The notes under the pieces: generated by a model | Databases searched by the model: none | What the model was told of the DNA's origin: nothing | Seen by the model: only the letters and a program-made list of their open reading frames with translations | Assembly: GCF_030268045.1 (NCBI RefSeq) | Contig: NZ_BSDC01000002.1 | Coordinates: 558,001-622,000 of the forward strand | Direction: 5' to 3' | From: Geothrix edaphica | GTDB lineage: Bacteria > Acidobacteriota > Holophagae > Holophagales > Holophagaceae | Length of the DNA stretch: 64,000 nucleotides | Shown: positions 34,025-42,464 of the stretch, in pieces | Layout: each line of letters opens with the position of its first letter | Position numbering within the stretch: the first letter of the stretch is position 1 | Position numbers and translations under genes: made by a program

Positions 34025-34999
34025 ATGCGCGCCCTCCTCCTTCCGGTCCTGGCCCTGACGCCTGTGTGGGCGAAGGCGCCAGCCCCGCCCCGCCTGCTCT
34101 CCCAGACCGGCCTCTACGCCGCTCCGGGCGTGGTAGCGGCCCGGAACCTGGCCTACGCGCCCCAGTACCCGCTGTGGACCGACGGCGCCGCCAAGGCCCG
34201 GTGGATCCACCTGCCGGCGGCCATCGACGGCCGCGACGAGGCGGGCTGGGTGTTCCCCGTGGGCACCAAGGCCTGGAAGGAGTTCGCCTTCGGGGGCCGC
34301 AAGGTGGAGACGCGCCTGCTCTGGAAGACCGGGCCCAGGACCTGGGTCTTCGCCAGCTACGCCTGGAACGAGGCGCAGACAGACGCCGTCCTCGTGCCCG
34401 AAGGCGGGCTGCCGGATGCCGCCGAGGTGGCCCCGGGCCTGCGCCATGGCATCCCCTCGCGGGCGGACTGCCGGGACTGCCACGGTCAGGAGCGGGTGGA
34501 GGTCCTGGGCTTCACGGCCCTCCAGCTCTCCCCGGACCGGGACCCCGGGGCCCTCCACGGGGAGCCCCTCCGCCCCGGCATGGTCACGCTGAAGGAGCTG
34601 GTGGCCCGACGCCTCCTCCAGGGCGCCCGGCCGGACCTCCTCACCCGGCCGCCCCGCATCGAGGCGGAACCCGCCACCCGCACGGCCCTGGGCTACCTCC
34701 AGGCCAACTGCGCCACCTGCCACCGGGCGGACCGGCCCATCCCGGGTTTGGACCTGGACCTGCGCCCCCAGGCCGCCCTCCGCACGGCCCTGGCGCCCGG
34801 CAGCTTCCCCGTGCCCGGCCAGCCCGAGAGCCGCATCCTCAGCCCCGGCCACCCGGAGCGCAGCGCCCTGCTCCACCGCATGGCCTCGCGCAACCCCGTG
34901 GCCCAGATGCCGCCCCTGGGCACCGTGCGCGTGGACCGGGCCGCCGTGGACCATGTCCGCCGCTGGATCGCCGACCTGCCCCTCGTACCGTCCCACTGA
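34025..34999 (+). CDS. Secreted di-heme cytochrome c family protein
   Basis: A 324-residue protein with a short signal peptide (ALLLPVLALTPVWA) and two c-type heme motifs, CRDCH (SRADCRDCHGQ) and CATCH (QANCATCHRAD). The N-terminal half (YPLWTDGAAKARWIHLP) resembles the region found in large secreted proteins with a C-terminal cytochrome module. It probably takes part in periplasmic electron transfer with the preceding mono-heme protein. Substrate is unknown. Confidence 0.82.
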   Translation: MRALLLPVLALTPVWAKAPAPPRLLSQTGLYAAPGVVAARNLAYAPQYPLWTDGAAKARWIHLPAAIDGRDEAGWVFPVGTKAWKEFAFGGRKVETRLLWKTGPRTWVFASYAWNEAQTDAVLVPEGGLPDAAEVAPGLRHGIPSRADCRDCHGQERVEVLGFTALQLSPDRDPGALHGEPLRPGMVTLKELVARRLLQGARPDLLTRPPRIEAEPATRTALGYLQANCATCHRADRPIPGLDLDLRPQAALRTALAPGSFPVPGQPESRILSPGHPERSALLHRMASRNPVAQMPPLGTVRVDRAAVDHVRRWIADLPLVPSH

Positions 35000-35048
35000 C
35001 GCCCCTCTCTCCCAACCGCCCTTCCCACCCCCCGTCCCGGAGGTCCGC

Positions 35049-36020
35049 ATGAGCCTGTCCACCACCCCCCAACCCGGCCCCACCCGCCCGGAGCTGCTCG
35101 CGGCCATGCTGCGCATCCGGGCCTACGAAGAGAGGATCGTGGCCTTCCACGCCGCGGGTCCTTTCCCCAATGTCTGCACCTCCGTGGGGCAGGAGGCCGC
35201 TGCCGTGGGCGTGGTCTCCGCGCTGCGCACCGAGGACCAGATCCTCACCAACCACCGCAGCGCCGGCCACCTGCTGGCCCGCGGCGCCGACCCCGGCCGC
35301 ATGCTGGCCGAGGTCATGGGCCGCAGCACGGGCTACTGCCAGGGCCGCAGCGGCACCCTGCACATCTCCGTGAAGGAGCTGGGCGTGGTACTCACCTCCA
35401 CCATCGTGGGCGGCGAGCTGTCCCTGGCTCCGGGCGTGGCCCTGTCCCGCGCCATGCTGGGCGGCGAGGGCATCGTCGTCTGCTTCTTCGGCGATGGGGC
35501 CGCCTGCGAGGGCATCTTCCACGAATCGCTGAACCTGGCGTCGGTCTGGAACCTGCCCGTGCTCTACGTCTGCGAGAACAACCAGTGGCAGGCCTTCGTC
35601 CACCGGAAGGAGACCATGGTGGGCGACCACGTGGCCCCCTGGGCCGCGCCCTACGGCATCGACAGCCTCACCGTGGACGGCAACGACGTGGAGTCCGTGC
35701 GCAAGGCCGCCCTCCATGCCGCGGCCCAGGTGCGCGAGACGCGCCGCCCCTTCCTGCTGGAGGCCTGGACCTACCGCCAGCGCGGCCACATGGAGCCCCA
35801 CGACCAGTCCTACGTGGACCCCGCCGAGCTCGAGGCCTGGATGGCCAAGGACCCCATCAGCCGCCTGGAGGCCCGCCTCCTGGCCGACGGCGAGCTGACC
35901 ACAGCCGATCTCGAAGTGCTCCATGCCGAGGCCCGCCGCGCCATCGACGAGGCCGCCGAGTTCGCCTCCACCTCCCCCTATCCCGATCCTTCCGACCTCG
36001 CCGCCGGCGTCTACGCCTGA
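35049..36020 (+). CDS. TPP-dependent dehydrogenase E1 component, alpha subunit
   Basis: A 323-residue E1-alpha of the pyruvate/acetoin/branched-chain dehydrogenase type. The TPP-binding motif is GDGAACEGIFHESLNLASVWNLP with ENNQW following. TNHRSAGH and the phosphorylation-loop-like HMEPHDQSYV are present. It pairs with E1-beta 11 nt downstream to form the alpha2beta2 decarboxylase. No E2 or E3 gene is nearby, so those must come from elsewhere or the substrate is unusual. The ATG at 35049 has GGAGG; an upstream in-frame start at 34953 lies inside the cytochrome gene. Confidence 0.9.
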   Translation: MSLSTTPQPGPTRPELLAAMLRIRAYEERIVAFHAAGPFPNVCTSVGQEAAAVGVVSALRTEDQILTNHRSAGHLLARGADPGRMLAEVMGRSTGYCQGRSGTLHISVKELGVVLTSTIVGGELSLAPGVALSRAMLGGEGIVVCFFGDGAACEGIFHESLNLASVWNLPVLYVCENNQWQAFVHRKETMVGDHVAPWAAPYGIDSLTVDGNDVESVRKAALHAAAQVRETRRPFLLEAWTYRQRGHMEPHDQSYVDPAELEAWMAKDPISRLEARLLADGELTTADLEVLHAEARRAIDEAAEFASTSPYPDPSDLAAGVYA

Positions 36021-36031
36021 GGAGCCGATCC

Positions 36032-37015
36032 ATGACCCAGATGACCTTCCACGACGCCGTCGAAGCCGCCCTCCACGAGGAGATGGCCCGCGACCCCCGC
36101 GTGCTCATGTTCGGCGAGGGCACCGCCACCAAGCGCAAGGGCCTGCTCAAGGCCTTCGGGCCTCAGCGCGTGCGCAACACGCCCCTGGCCGAGGGCATCA
36201 TCGCCGGCACCGCGGCGGGCGCCGCCGCCACGGGGCTGCGCCCGGTGGTGGACCTGCTCTTCGCGCCCTTCCTCTGCTTCGCCATGGACGAGCTGGTGAA
36301 CAGCGCGGGCAAGCTGCGCTACATGTCCGGCGGCCAGTTCTCCTTCCCCATGGTGGCGCTGGCCATGACCGGCGGCGGCTGGAGCGTCGGCGCCCAGCAC
36401 AACCACAACCTGGAGGCCTGGTTCGTCCACGCCCCCGGCCTCAAGGTGGTGATGCCGTCCACGCCTGCCGACGCCAAGGGCCTCATGAAGGCGGCCATCC
36501 GCGACGAGAACCCGGTGCTCTTCTTCATGGACATCGGCCTGGCCTTCGCGCCCGGCGAGGTGCCCGAGGACGAGGCGCTGATCCCGCTGGGCCAGGCCGC
36601 CATCCGCCGCGAAGGCAGCGACGTCACCCTCATCTCCTACGCCAAGACCGTCCACACCTGCCTGGCCGCCGCGGAGGCCCTGGCGGAGCAGGGCGTCTCC
36701 GCGGAGGTCCTCGACCTGCGCACCCTCAAGCCCCTAGACGAGGCCACCATCCTGGCCTCCGTCCGCAAGACGGGTCGCGTCGTCATCGTCCACGAGGCCA
36801 GCCGCCTCTGCGGCGTGGGCGCCGAGGTGGCCGCCCTGATCTCCGAGCAGGCCTTCGAGGCCCTGCGGGCCCCCATCATCCGCCTCACGGGACCCGACGC
36901 CCCGGCCCCCGCCAGCTATCCCCTGGAGCAGGCCTTCGCCCCCCAGGCGGACGCCATCGTCGGGGCCGCGGCCGGGCTCGTGGCCCGGACCCTGGAGGCG
37001 GCGCCGATCTGGTGA
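36032..37015 (+). CDS. TPP-dependent dehydrogenase E1 component, beta subunit
   Basis: A 327-residue E1-beta. The N-terminal transketolase-type pyrimidine-binding domain has MFGEGTATKRKGL, RVRNTPLAEGIIAGTAAGAAATGLRP and SGGQFSFPMV. The C-terminal domain has EVLDLRTLKPLDEATI. It forms the active site with E1-alpha. GAGGAG precedes the ATG at 36032. The acetoin- or 2-oxoacid-type assignment is open because no E2 is linked. Confidence 0.9.
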   Translation: MTQMTFHDAVEAALHEEMARDPRVLMFGEGTATKRKGLLKAFGPQRVRNTPLAEGIIAGTAAGAAATGLRPVVDLLFAPFLCFAMDELVNSAGKLRYMSGGQFSFPMVALAMTGGGWSVGAQHNHNLEAWFVHAPGLKVVMPSTPADAKGLMKAAIRDENPVLFFMDIGLAFAPGEVPEDEALIPLGQAAIRREGSDVTLISYAKTVHTCLAAAEALAEQGVSAEVLDLRTLKPLDEATILASVRKTGRVVIVHEASRLCGVGAEVAALISEQAFEALRAPIIRLTGPDAPAPASYPLEQAFAPQADAIVGAAAGLVARTLEAAPIW

Positions 37016-37075
37016 GGTGGTTCCGAGCCGGTGCCTTCGGCTGTGCCACACCCGGAAGGCATCGGGAGGCCTGAC

Positions 37076-37339
37076 TCAGTGATCCGCTGGTCCAGGATGC
37101 AGGATGGGCCCCAGCGACAGGAGGATCCGATGGAGCCGATTGCCGGTTCCGAGCAGATCGCCGCGGCAATCCCGCATCTCGTTGGTCTTGGGGTTGTAGT
37201 GGGCGAGGAGGCGGCCGAATCCGTCGCGCGCTTCGATGACTTGATCACTGCGGCGGGTGATCAGCCTTGGCTGGGAAAACAGCCGTGTTCTGGTTTCTCC
37301 CCTCTTGGACCCGGCCTGGGCCCCCTCGACGAGCTTCAT
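37076..37339 (-). CDS. Small protein with a C-terminal G-R-x-L-x-x-Y-x-P motif
   Basis: An 87-residue basic protein. The core ARDGFGRLLAHYNPKTNEM followed by CRGDLLGTGN resembles a short repeat pattern (GR.LG.Y.P.TN.T.D..G...G.GN) that I associate with small uncharacterised bacterial proteins. Function is unknown. I chose the ATG at 37339, which has GAGG at good spacing; the frame extends upstream to 37402 without an RBS. It sits in a lower-GC stretch between the E1-beta gene and the tRNA-Pro tail, on the opposite strand. Confidence 0.5.
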   Translation of the reverse strand: MKLVEGAQAGSKRGETRTRLFSQPRLITRRSDQVIEARDGFGRLLAHYNPKTNEMRDCRGDLLGTGNRLHRILLSLGPILHPGPADH

Positions 37340-37441
37340 GTCTGACCTCGAGCGGTTGAGAGGGGAAGGTTCGGCATCCAGGCAGATGACCGTCAGGCCC
37401 ATTATCGAACCGGCTCAATGTAGGTATTGTGTTAATTCTTG

Positions 37442-37705
37442 TTAAGTTTGGGTTCGCCCTGGGCGGGATTCGAACGGTGCCAGGCTTCGCCAGCCGCTGG
37501 TCTTGCTCTGGCGCTCCTACTAAAGGTGGCTTCAACACTCAGCCGCCTGCCGTTCTCCGTATTTCGCGCCGACTCACCAGGGCGCGATTCGAACTGCGTC
37601 TGGCTTTGCCAGCCGCCGGCCTTTCTACGGCAGGACATCAAGTCCTGCCTTCGAAAGTCCACTCGCGAGTTCGAATCTCGCCGACAGGCGGTTGTTGGAA
37701 CCCAT
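37442..37705. repeat. tRNA-Pro tail: inverted T-arm copy, conserved hairpin and two T-arm-like repeats
   Basis: Reading in the tRNA (minus) direction, there is a 21-bp exact inverted copy of the tRNA-Pro T-arm (37663-37683; tRNA 37715-37735). Next comes a hairpin GGCAGGAC-TTGAT-GTCCTGCC (37629-37649). Two related units of about 43 bp follow (37577-37619 and 37458-37500), each with GGCTGGC-AAGCC and a sense T-arm-like GTTCGAATC. The spacing of the two units is about 119 bp. No coding sequence is supported. Confidence 0.85.
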
Positions 37706-37782
37706 TGGTCGGAGCGGCGAGATTCGAACTCGCGACCCTCTGCTCCCAAAGCAGATGCGCTACCAGGCTGCGCCACGCTCCG
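37706..37782 (-). tRNA. tRNA-Pro (anticodon TGG)
   Basis: Full cloverleaf on the minus strand: acceptor CGGAGCG/CGCTCCG, A73 and encoded CCA, anticodon stem-loop CTGCT-TTGGGAG-CAG (TGG), T-arm GCGAGTTCGAATCTCGC. A TAGACT -10-like hexamer (37791-37796 on the complement) lies 8 nt upstream, just past the stop of the preceding minus-strand gene. Confidence 0.97.
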
Positions 37783-37797
37783 ATGGGTCCAGTCTAC

Positions 37798-38919
37798 TTA
37801 CTTTCCGCCGATGGCGACGCTGCGGAGGTTGAGGCCGGCGCGCTGGAGGTCGAAGATCCGGGAGGCGAGGCCCACCATGAGCTGGATCTCCAGGTCCTCG
37901 CGGCCGCGCTTGGTGGCGCCGGCGGGGGGGATGGCGATGAGCTCGTTGGGGGTGCGGGTCTTGGACCAGGCGAGATCCATGGCGAAGGAGACCTTCTTGT
38001 CCTGGCTGGCCAGCTCGCCGGCGACGTGGGACATGAGGCCGTCGCCGCCGTAGCCCAGGCGGAGCCAGCCCGGCCCCTCCATGCCGCGGCTGCTGTTGGA
38101 GATGTTGACGGCCTGGAGCTTGTTGCCGGCGCCGTAGCTGAAGTCCATGCGGGTCTGGACGCCCTGCTCGTCGTTCCGGAAGTCCAGGCGCTGGGGCATC
38201 TGCGTGGCCTTGTCCACGAGGACCTCCAGGCGGCCGCGCTTCCAGAAGCCCAGGCTCTGGGCCATGCTCTGCTCCCGCCGCTTGGCGTCCCAGGGCTTGG
38301 TGGGGGCGTTGAAGACGAGGCGCTGGAGGGTCCGGCCCCCGCTGGTCTCTTCCCCGGCCACGCTCGCCTTGAAGGTGGGGGCGTCGATGTAGACCGCCTT
38401 GATGTCGTTCAGGGTCTGGCGGAACCAGGCCATGTAGGTGCGGGGCGCGTCGGAGGGGGGCAGGTCCACGCGGGTGGTGTAGGCGTTCTGCTCCTTGCTG
38501 TAGAGGAAGCCCCGGGTGCCGCGGCGGGTGTAGAGCAGGGTGCCGAAGTCCCCGGCCAGGTCCGTACGGAAGTCGCCGTTGGCGAAATAGGTGCCCTTCA
38601 CCCGCAGGTTGGCCTGGCCGCCCTGGCTGTTGCCCTTCACCTGGCCCTGGCTGAGGCTGTCCACCTTCTGGTTCACGGCCGCGCCGCTCAGGCCGATGCC
38701 AAGGGTGCCCTGCATCTCCACGGAGGTGATGCCCTGGTAGGGCTGGCCGAACCAGCCGGCGTCCACCGCGTCGAGCACCTGGAGGAAGACCCGGCGGGCG
38801 GTCTCGGAGGTGGGTTCGGTCTTGGCGGCGGCCTTCGGGGCCGCGGGCTTGGGGGCGGGGCCCTGGGCGGGCAGCAGGGAGGCGGTGACCAGCAGGGGAA
38901 GGAGGAGGGCGACGCGCAT
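37798..38919 (-). CDS. Secreted protein of unknown function
   Basis: A 373-residue protein with a cleavable signal peptide (MRVALLLPLLVTASLLPAQG) and an Ala/Pro/Lys-rich segment to about residue 40. The rest looks like alternating beta strands, with VEMQGTLGIGLSGA, GTYFANGDFRTDLAGDFG and QMPQRLDFRNDEQGVQTRMDFSYG, reminiscent of LolA/outer-membrane-lipoprotein-sorting-like folds, but I cannot assign a family. GGAG lies 10 nt before the ATG at 38919. It follows the zinc-ribbon gene by 16 nt and precedes tRNA-Pro. Confidence 0.7.
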   Translation of the reverse strand: MRVALLLPLLVTASLLPAQGPAPKPAAPKAAAKTEPTSETARRVFLQVLDAVDAGWFGQPYQGITSVEMQGTLGIGLSGAAVNQKVDSLSQGQVKGNSQGGQANLRVKGTYFANGDFRTDLAGDFGTLLYTRRGTRGFLYSKEQNAYTTRVDLPPSDAPRTYMAWFRQTLNDIKAVYIDAPTFKASVAGEETSGGRTLQRLVFNAPTKPWDAKRREQSMAQSLGFWKRGRLEVLVDKATQMPQRLDFRNDEQGVQTRMDFSYGAGNKLQAVNISNSSRGMEGPGWLRLGYGGDGLMSHVAGELASQDKKVSFAMDLAWSKTRTPNELIAIPPAGATKRGREDLEIQLMVGLASRIFDLQRAGLNLRSVAIGGK

Positions 38920-38935
38920 CAGAAGGTCTCCTGGC

Positions 38936-39340
38936 TCATGAACGGGAATGCCGGGGAGGGGCCTTGGGTTCCGGCCGTTCCTTGGCAAAGCAGGCCCGGC
39001 AGAGGGCCTTGGCGGGCTCCTCGGGGATGAAGGGCAGGTACTCCTGGGCGCCGCAGGCCGCGCAGGTGATGTGGGTCAGGACCCGGGCGGCGTCCTTCCC
39101 CCCCTTCCGCTTGTAGGAGAAGGAGCGGCGGTAGCAGTCGGGGCAGAGGTAGAACTTCTGGCCGGTTTCCACCTTGAAGCGCAGGCCGCACTCGGCGCAG
39201 ATCTTCTCCCGGGGCGCCTTGGGGTCCGGGGGGACGACAGGGGCCCGCTTGGTGAGCCGGACGGGGGGCCTGGCCGGCGAAGCCTCCGGCGTCGCGTCCC
39301 CGGAGGCAGGGTCATGGGAGGGTTTCAGCCCTTTGATCAT
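38936..39340 (-). CDS. Small double zinc-ribbon protein
   Basis: A 134-residue protein with a disordered Pro/Lys-rich N-terminus and two zinc ribbons: CAEC...CPDC (about 48-69) and CAAC...CRAC (about 93-116), spaced as in the probable zinc-ribbon (DksA-like/zf-trcl) families. It is likely a nucleic-acid or protein-binding cytoplasmic factor; the role is unknown. AGGA lies about 9 nt before the ATG at 39340. It is divergent from meaB. Confidence 0.72.
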   Translation of the reverse strand: MIKGLKPSHDPASGDATPEASPARPPVRLTKRAPVVPPDPKAPREKICAECGLRFKVETGQKFYLCPDCYRRSFSYKRKGGKDAARVLTHITCAACGAQEYLPFIPEEPAKALCRACFAKERPEPKAPPRHSRS

Positions 39341-39442
39341 CGTTGATGGTCCTACTGCGGCCCGGGCCGGAAGGGTTAGGGTACCGCAACCAGATCCGGC
39401 CTGCGAGTTTCCGTCCTGCCGGGGTGCTGGCATCCTGGGCCC

Positions 39443-40381
39443 ATGCCTTCCTGTTCCGATCTCCTGGAGCCCCTGCGCCGCGGGGAGCCGCGGGCCCTGG
39501 GCCGGGCCATCTCCTGGATGGAAAATGGCCACCCCGAAGCCCGCGATCTGATGGCCCGGCTCTGGCCCCACCTGGGCGGGGCATCGGTGATCGGCATCAC
39601 AGGCCCGCCGGGGGCCGGGAAGAGCACCCTCACGGACCAGCTGGCCCGGACGCTGCGGGCCGAGGGCCAGAAGGTGGGCATCCTCGCCGTGGATCCCACC
39701 TCGCCCTTCAGCGGCGGTGCCATCCTGGGCGACCGCATCCGCATGCAGCGCATCGCGGCGGATCCGGGCATCTTCATCCGCAGCATGGCCACCCGCGGGG
39801 CCCTGGGCGGGCTGGCGCGCGCCACCCAGGACGCCATCGACCTGCTGGACGCGGCGGGCTTCGACACGGTGATCGTCGAGACCGTGGGCGTGGGGCAGGA
39901 CGAGGTCGACGTGGTGGCCTGCGTCCAGACCTGCTGTGTGGTGCTGGTGCCGGGCATGGGCGACGAGATCCAGGCCATCAAGGCCGGCATCATGGAGGTG
40001 GCGGACCTCTTCGTGATCAACAAGGCCGACCGCGATGGGGCCGATCAGGTGGAACAGGAGCTGACGGCCATGAAGTCCATGGCGGCCACGCGGCCCTGGG
40101 ATCCGCCGGTGCTCCGCACCGTGGCCCAGCGGGGCGAGGGCGTGGCGGAGCTGCTGGCGCAGGTGCGCGGGCACGGCGCCTGGCTGCGGGCCCACGGCGG
40201 CCTGGCCCGGAAGGCCCGGGAGCGGGCCCGGCTGCGCTTCGAGTCCCTGCTGGCCGAGGCCGCCCTGCGCCGGGCCCGGGCCCAGGCCGGCCCCGCCCGG
40301 CTCGAGGCGGCCATCCAGGCCATCGCCGACCGCAGCCTGGATCCTTACACGGCCGTGGCCGACATCCTCGGCGAAGGCTGA
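39443..40381 (+). CDS. meaB: MeaB/ArgK-type G-protein chaperone
   Basis: A 312-residue P-loop GTPase that protects and reloads adenosylcobalamin-dependent acyl-CoA mutases. Motifs: GPPGAGKSTLTDQLA (Walker A, about 54-68), AVDPTSPFSGGAILGDRIRM, ETVGVGQDEVDV (Walker B region) and NKADRDGADQ (guanine specificity). The C-terminal helical dimerisation arm is present. No mutase gene is in the window, so its client is elsewhere. Confidence 0.92.
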   Translation: MPSCSDLLEPLRRGEPRALGRAISWMENGHPEARDLMARLWPHLGGASVIGITGPPGAGKSTLTDQLARTLRAEGQKVGILAVDPTSPFSGGAILGDRIRMQRIAADPGIFIRSMATRGALGGLARATQDAIDLLDAAGFDTVIVETVGVGQDEVDVVACVQTCCVVLVPGMGDEIQAIKAGIMEVADLFVINKADRDGADQVEQELTAMKSMAATRPWDPPVLRTVAQRGEGVAELLAQVRGHGAWLRAHGGLARKARERARLRFESLLAEAALRRARAQAGPARLEAAIQAIADRSLDPYTAVADILGEG

Positions 40382-40398
40382 CCTCCCAGGCGTCCGGT

Positions 40399-41268
40399 TC
40401 AGGCCTGGGTGATGATGCCGTAGAGCTCCGGTCGGCGGTCCCGGAAGAAGCCGAAGGAGGCGCGGTTGCGGCGGATCTCGTCGAGATCCAGGTCTGCCGT
40501 GATCACCCCGGATTCCCTGCGGCCCAGCTCGGCCACCTTGTCGCCGCGATGGTTTGCGATGAAGGAGTGGCCGTAGAAGGTCTGGTCGCCTTCCAGGCCG
40601 ATGCGGTTGGCGGCCACCACGGGCACCACGTTGGACACGGCGTGGCCGATCATGGCCCGCTGCCACAGATCCTTGGTATCCAGCTCGGGGTTCTCGGGCT
40701 CGGTGCCGATGGCCGTGGGGTAGAGCAGGATCTCTGCGCCCAGCAGCATCATGGCCCGGGCGCACTCGGGGTACCACTGGTCCCAGCAGATCCCCACGCC
40801 CAGCTTCCCGAAGCGGGTCGGCCAGACCTTGAAGCCGGTGTTGCCGGGCCGGAAGTAGAACTTCTCCTCGTAGCCCGGACCGTCGGGGATGTGGCTCTTG
40901 CGGTAGACGCCGAGCAGGGCGCCGTCCGCATCCACCATGGCCAGGCTGTTGTAGAAGGCGTGGCCGTCCCGCTCGAAGAAGGAGACGGGGATCACCACGC
41001 CCAGCTCCTTCGCCAGGGCCTGGAACCGGGCGAGGGTGGGATGGCCCGCCACGGGCTTCGCCCAATCGAAGAAGGCGTCCTTCTCCTCGCGGCAGAAGTA
41101 GGGGCCCTCGAACAGCTCCGAAGGCAGGATGACGTGGGCGCCGGTGGCTGCCGCTTCGCGGACGAGGCCCTCCACCCGGGCGACATTCTGCTCGAGGCTG
41201 TCGGTGAAGGCGCACTGGAGGGCGGCGACCCGGACGAGGCTCGCCGGCTGGCTCCTGGATTCGCTCAT
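40399..41268 (-). CDS. aguB: N-carbamoylputrescine amidase
   Basis: A 289-residue nitrilase-superfamily enzyme that converts N-carbamoylputrescine to putrescine, CO2 and NH3. The catalytic triad positions are visible: Glu in LPSELFEGPYFC, Lys in VYRKSHIPDGPGYEEKFYF and Cys in GICWDQWYPE. The substrate assignment is supported by the 4-nt overlap with the agmatine deiminase gene just upstream, giving the two-step agmatine-to-putrescine route. Confidence 0.93.
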   Translation of the reverse strand: MSESRSQPASLVRVAALQCAFTDSLEQNVARVEGLVREAAATGAHVILPSELFEGPYFCREEKDAFFDWAKPVAGHPTLARFQALAKELGVVIPVSFFERDGHAFYNSLAMVDADGALLGVYRKSHIPDGPGYEEKFYFRPGNTGFKVWPTRFGKLGVGICWDQWYPECARAMMLLGAEILLYPTAIGTEPENPELDTKDLWQRAMIGHAVSNVVPVVAANRIGLEGDQTFYGHSFIANHRGDKVAELGRRESGVITADLDLDEIRRNRASFGFFRDRRPELYGIITQA

Positions 41269-42290
41269 CGTACCTCCGGCTGCTGCTGGGTGATGCAGTG
41301 GAAGGCGCCGCCCCCGCTGAGGATGGCACGGGCGGACCGGCCGAGGACGCGATGGTTGGGGAAGAGCGGCGCCAGGGCTGCCACCGCCTCGTCATCGTAC
41401 GCCGTGCCGTAGGTGGGCACCACCACGCTGCGGTTGCCGATGTAGAAGTTCACGAAGCTGGCGGGCATCAGCTCACCATCCTCGTCCCGTACCACGCCAG
41501 GCGAGGGGATGCACACCACCTGGAGCCGCCGGCCCCGGGCGTCGGTCAGGGCTCCCAGGTCCGCGGCCAGGCGGTCCAGGGTGGCGGCGTTGGGATCGCC
41601 GGGCTCCTGCGCCTCCATGCAGACCACCACGCCCGGGGCCACGAAGCGGGCCAGGGTGTCGATGTGGCCGTCCGTGTGGTCGTTCAGCAGGCCCTCGTCG
41701 AGCCACAGCACCTTCTCGGCGCCGAGGCCGTCGCGCAGGGCGGCCTCGATCTCGGTCTGGTCCAGGCCGGGATTGCGGTTGGGATTGAGCAGGCACTGGC
41801 GGGTGGTGAGCACCGTGCCCTCGCCATCCACCTCCACGGACCCGCCCTCGAGGATCCAGGCATGGTCGATCCGGGGGGCGCCGCTGAGGGCCGCCACGCG
41901 GCCCGCCACCCGGTCGTCGTCGGGCAGCAGGTACTTCCGGCCCCAGCCGTTGAAGCCGAAGCAGGCCGCGTGCAAGGTGCCGGCCCCATCCTCCACGAAG
42001 ATCGGCGCCGTGTCGCGCAGCCAGATGTCCCCCACGGGCACCCGATGGAAGCGCACCTGGCCCAGCACGGGGGCCAGGGCGGTGCCCGCCTCGGCCTCGG
42101 CGGCGGCGTCCTGCACCAGGATGTCCAGGGCCTCGTCGCCGGCCTCGGCGATGGCCAGGCAGAGGGCCGCCCACTCCGCCCGGGCCGGGGCCAGGTTCTC
42201 CTGCCAGAGGTGGCCGTGGCTGGGCCAGGCCAGCCAGCAGGCGCTGTGGCGGGCCCACTCGGCGGGTTGTCGGTAGGTCGGCTGGGACAT
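41265..42290 (-). CDS. aguA: Agmatine deiminase
   Basis: A 341-residue member of the guanidine-modifying (PPAD-type) superfamily that hydrolyses agmatine to N-carbamoylputrescine and ammonia. Key motifs: GDIWLRDTAP, EGGSVEVDG, NDHTDGHID and the catalytic cysteine in GGAFHCITQQQP near the C-terminus. It is the first gene of the aguA-aguB operon for putrescine synthesis. An arginine decarboxylase is not seen here. Confidence 0.94.
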   Translation of the reverse strand: MSQPTYRQPAEWARHSACWLAWPSHGHLWQENLAPARAEWAALCLAIAEAGDEALDILVQDAAAEAEAGTALAPVLGQVRFHRVPVGDIWLRDTAPIFVEDGAGTLHAACFGFNGWGRKYLLPDDDRVAGRVAALSGAPRIDHAWILEGGSVEVDGEGTVLTTRQCLLNPNRNPGLDQTEIEAALRDGLGAEKVLWLDEGLLNDHTDGHIDTLARFVAPGVVVCMEAQEPGDPNAATLDRLAADLGALTDARGRRLQVVCIPSPGVVRDEDGELMPASFVNFYIGNRSVVVPTYGTAYDDEAVAALAPLFPNHRVLGRSARAILSGGGAFHCITQQQPEVR

Positions 42291-42464
42291 GGCGCGGAAC
42301 CCCTGGATAGGATGCGGCTCCCGATGGAAGCACCCTCCAGTTCAGCAAAAGGGCCTTCTCCCGTCGAGGCTTATTGCGCCTCGGCAGACCTTATTGCTGC
42401 AAGGACAGGACCCCCCCGGAGGCCCTTCATGCCGCTTATCATGATGCCTCGCCCCGGAGCCTCC

